Shown: piece by piece, positions 4,576-5,849 of the stretch
Layout of the letters: each line of letters begins with the position of its first letter
Numbering within the stretch: the stretch's first letter is position 1
Assembly: GCA_031177795.1 (NCBI GenBank)
Contig: JAPSKG010000147.1
Location: 1-5,849, forward strand
Length of the DNA: 5,849 nt
Origin: Domibacillus sp.
Lineage (GTDB): Bacteria > Bacillota > Bacilli > Bacillales > Domibacillaceae
Direction of reading: 5' to 3'
Notes under the pieces: model-generated
What the model saw: only the letters and a program-made list of their open reading frames with translations
The model's database searches: none
Told to the model about the DNA's origin: nothing
Translations under genes and position numbers: made by a program

Positions 4576-5849
4576 ATGAGTACTTCAAAATTTTGCGCAA
4601 TGATTCTTGCTGCTTTTTTCTTCTTTATTTACACTCCTGAAGTCTCTAACGCAAATTTAGCGGACAGCAAACAGGCGGTAATCATGTTTCATGAGAAAGT
4701 AGATAACAAGCTGCTCGAGCAATACTCTGAATCAATCAATCATGTGTTTCAAGAAATTCCAGCCGCCTCTGTAACGGTAACGGAAATGCAAAAAAAAGCA
4801 TTGGAAATGTCACCAAATGTTTTATCGATTGTGTATGACATGCCTGTGAGATCATCTGCCCAAACGGTTCCATACGGCTACGATATGGTAGGGATGAAAA
4901 ACCAGGTTCCATCCACCTTAACGGGTGCCGGAGTAAAAATTGGTATTCTTGACTCAGGCATTGATTTTAGTCATCCCGATTTGCAAAAGCGGGTAGCCGG
5001 CGGAACTTGCTTAATGACCATAGCTGATCCGGACGGATGCCCGAACTCCTATAAGGACGATGCAGGGCATGGAACGCATGTTGCTGGCATTATTGCGGCA
5101 AACAACAATACGTTTGGGACTGTAGGCATAGCACCGGCATCTAGCCTTTATGCTATTAAAGTGCTGGATGAATTTGGTTTCGGAACAACCAGTACGATGA
5201 TTGCCGGTGTTGAGTGGGCGATGCGCCAAAAAGTCGATATCCTGAATATCAGCATTACCACACCTGTTAATGAACCGGCACTTGAGAGCATTATGACTAA
5301 AGCATATAACGCGGGTATTTTAATTGTGGGAGCTGCCGGCAACACAGGGCCGCCATCTTCCATTAGCAAGTCGTCCGTTGAGTACCCGGCTAAATTTGAA
5401 AGTGTTATTGCGGTGTCTTCCATTGACCAAAATCAAAAAATTGATCCGCTTTCTTCGTTAGGCAAAGAAGTGGAATTGACAGCTCCGGGAGTAAACATTT
5501 ACAGCACCTACCCGGATTCCGATTACACAAATTCAAGCGGCACGTCAATGGCAGCTCCTTATGTAACAGGCGTTGCGGCCCTTTATAAACAAAAATACCC
5601 TGAAATGACAAACGTGCAAATCCGCGCTCTCCTGCAGAAAAACGCAAAAGATTTAGGAATTGCAGGGCGCGATAGGTCTTTTGGTTATGGGCTTGTCCAA
5701 ACAGACAAAAATCCGATTAATCATAATATTGATTTGCCTTACACAACAGACGGCAAAGGGAAATTGACGATTAACACAAGTAATTTAACGGCCAAGTTTG
5801 GGATGTATAACGTATACCGAGGCAGCACGCTCATTAGCAAAAACCAAAC
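4576..5849 (+). CDS. Secreted subtilisin-like serine protease (S8) with I9 propeptide, partial at right edge
   Basis: The frame is open for 424 codons to the window end. It encodes an extracellular endopeptidase made as a preproenzyme. The signal peptide has a single basic residue (K5), a long aromatic and aliphatic core, and a probable cut after SNA (A26). An inhibitor_I9 propeptide region (about 32-90) opens with QAVIMFHEKV and should act as an intramolecular chaperone removed by autoprocessing. In the S8 domain (about 97-375) the triad is intact: D126 in GILDSGID, H165 in GHGTHVAG and S324 in SGTSMAAP, with oxyanion Asn N256 in GAAGNTG. GYGLVQ (370-375) marks the usual end of the domain. 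About 50 further residues, beta-rich in appearance, begin a C-terminal domain that continues outside the window. Two cysteines (C145, C155) lie in the loop before the catalytic His. No promoter is seen between the terminator and the start. The substrate is unknown; surface-protein processing or nutrient proteolysis are both possible. Confidence 0.95.
   Translation, partial: MSTSKFCAMILAAFFFFIYTPEVSNANLADSKQAVIMFHEKVDNKLLEQYSESINHVFQEIPAASVTVTEMQKKALEMSPNVLSIVYDMPVRSSAQTVPYGYDMVGMKNQVPSTLTGAGVKIGILDSGIDFSHPDLQKRVAGGTCLMTIADPDGCPNSYKDDAGHGTHVAGIIAANNNTFGTVGIAPASSLYAIKVLDEFGFGTTSTMIAGVEWAMRQKVDILNISITTPVNEPALESIMTKAYNAGILIVGAAGNTGPPSSISKSSVEYPAKFESVIAVSSIDQNQKIDPLSSLGKEVELTAPGVNIYSTYPDSDYTNSSGTSMAAPYVTGVAALYKQKYPEMTNVQIRALLQKNAKDLGIAGRDRSFGYGLVQTDKNPINHNIDLPYTTDGKGKLTINTSNLTAKFGMYNVYRGSTLISKNQ

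Noticed and set aside
5148..5647. Two minus-strand open frames opposite the protease
   Set aside because: Both are antisense to the S8 catalytic domain with no supporting start signals, and the sense frame is unambiguous.

Overview
The window looks like chromosome of a low-to-mid GC Gram-positive of the Bacillaceae type. The grounds are strong AGGAGG-like ribosome binding sites, GTG and TTG starts, a rho-independent terminator, an SLH-domain wall amidase, an I9/S8 subtilisin-type protease, and a SNF2-helicase gene pair arranged like ywqB-ywqA of Bacillus subtilis. The genus cannot be fixed from the sequence alone.

Layout: two divergent blocks are separated by an intergenic region of about 300 bp (2752-3050). 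On the minus strand, reading leftward, a protein related to the C-terminal part of YwqB (1450-2751) overlaps by 8 nt the start of a large SNF2-family helicase (1457 down to the left edge). The helicase is cut by the window just after its Walker A motif. The YwqB-like protein lacks the SWIM zinc finger that gives its family its name, and the sequence upstream holds no remnant of one. A good extended -10 box lies exactly over the first ATG of this frame, so translation more likely begins at a TTG 39 nt further in.

On the plus strand, a secreted N-acetylmuramoyl-L-alanine amidase (3051-4472) has a signal peptide, three SLH motifs (the third degenerate), an SH3b domain and a complete zinc amidase domain. 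A terminator follows at 4516-4551. Next comes a secreted subtilisin-like serine protease (4576 to the right edge) with an intact Asp/His/Ser triad and an unusual pair of cysteines. Both products are predicted to leave the cell: the amidase should sit on the wall through SLH and SH3b, while the protease has a cleavable propeptide and an unseen C-terminal extension.

No tRNA, rRNA, CRISPR array, insertion sequence or phage module was seen. The less ordinary material is regulatory or architectural: the SWIM-less YwqB-like gene, a possible 33-codon ORF with a near-perfect Shine-Dalgarno in the divergent intergenic region, an imperfect hairpin in the amidase leader, and a perfect 15-bp palindrome plus terminator between the amidase and protease genes. 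I did not find a convincing new multi-gene system.
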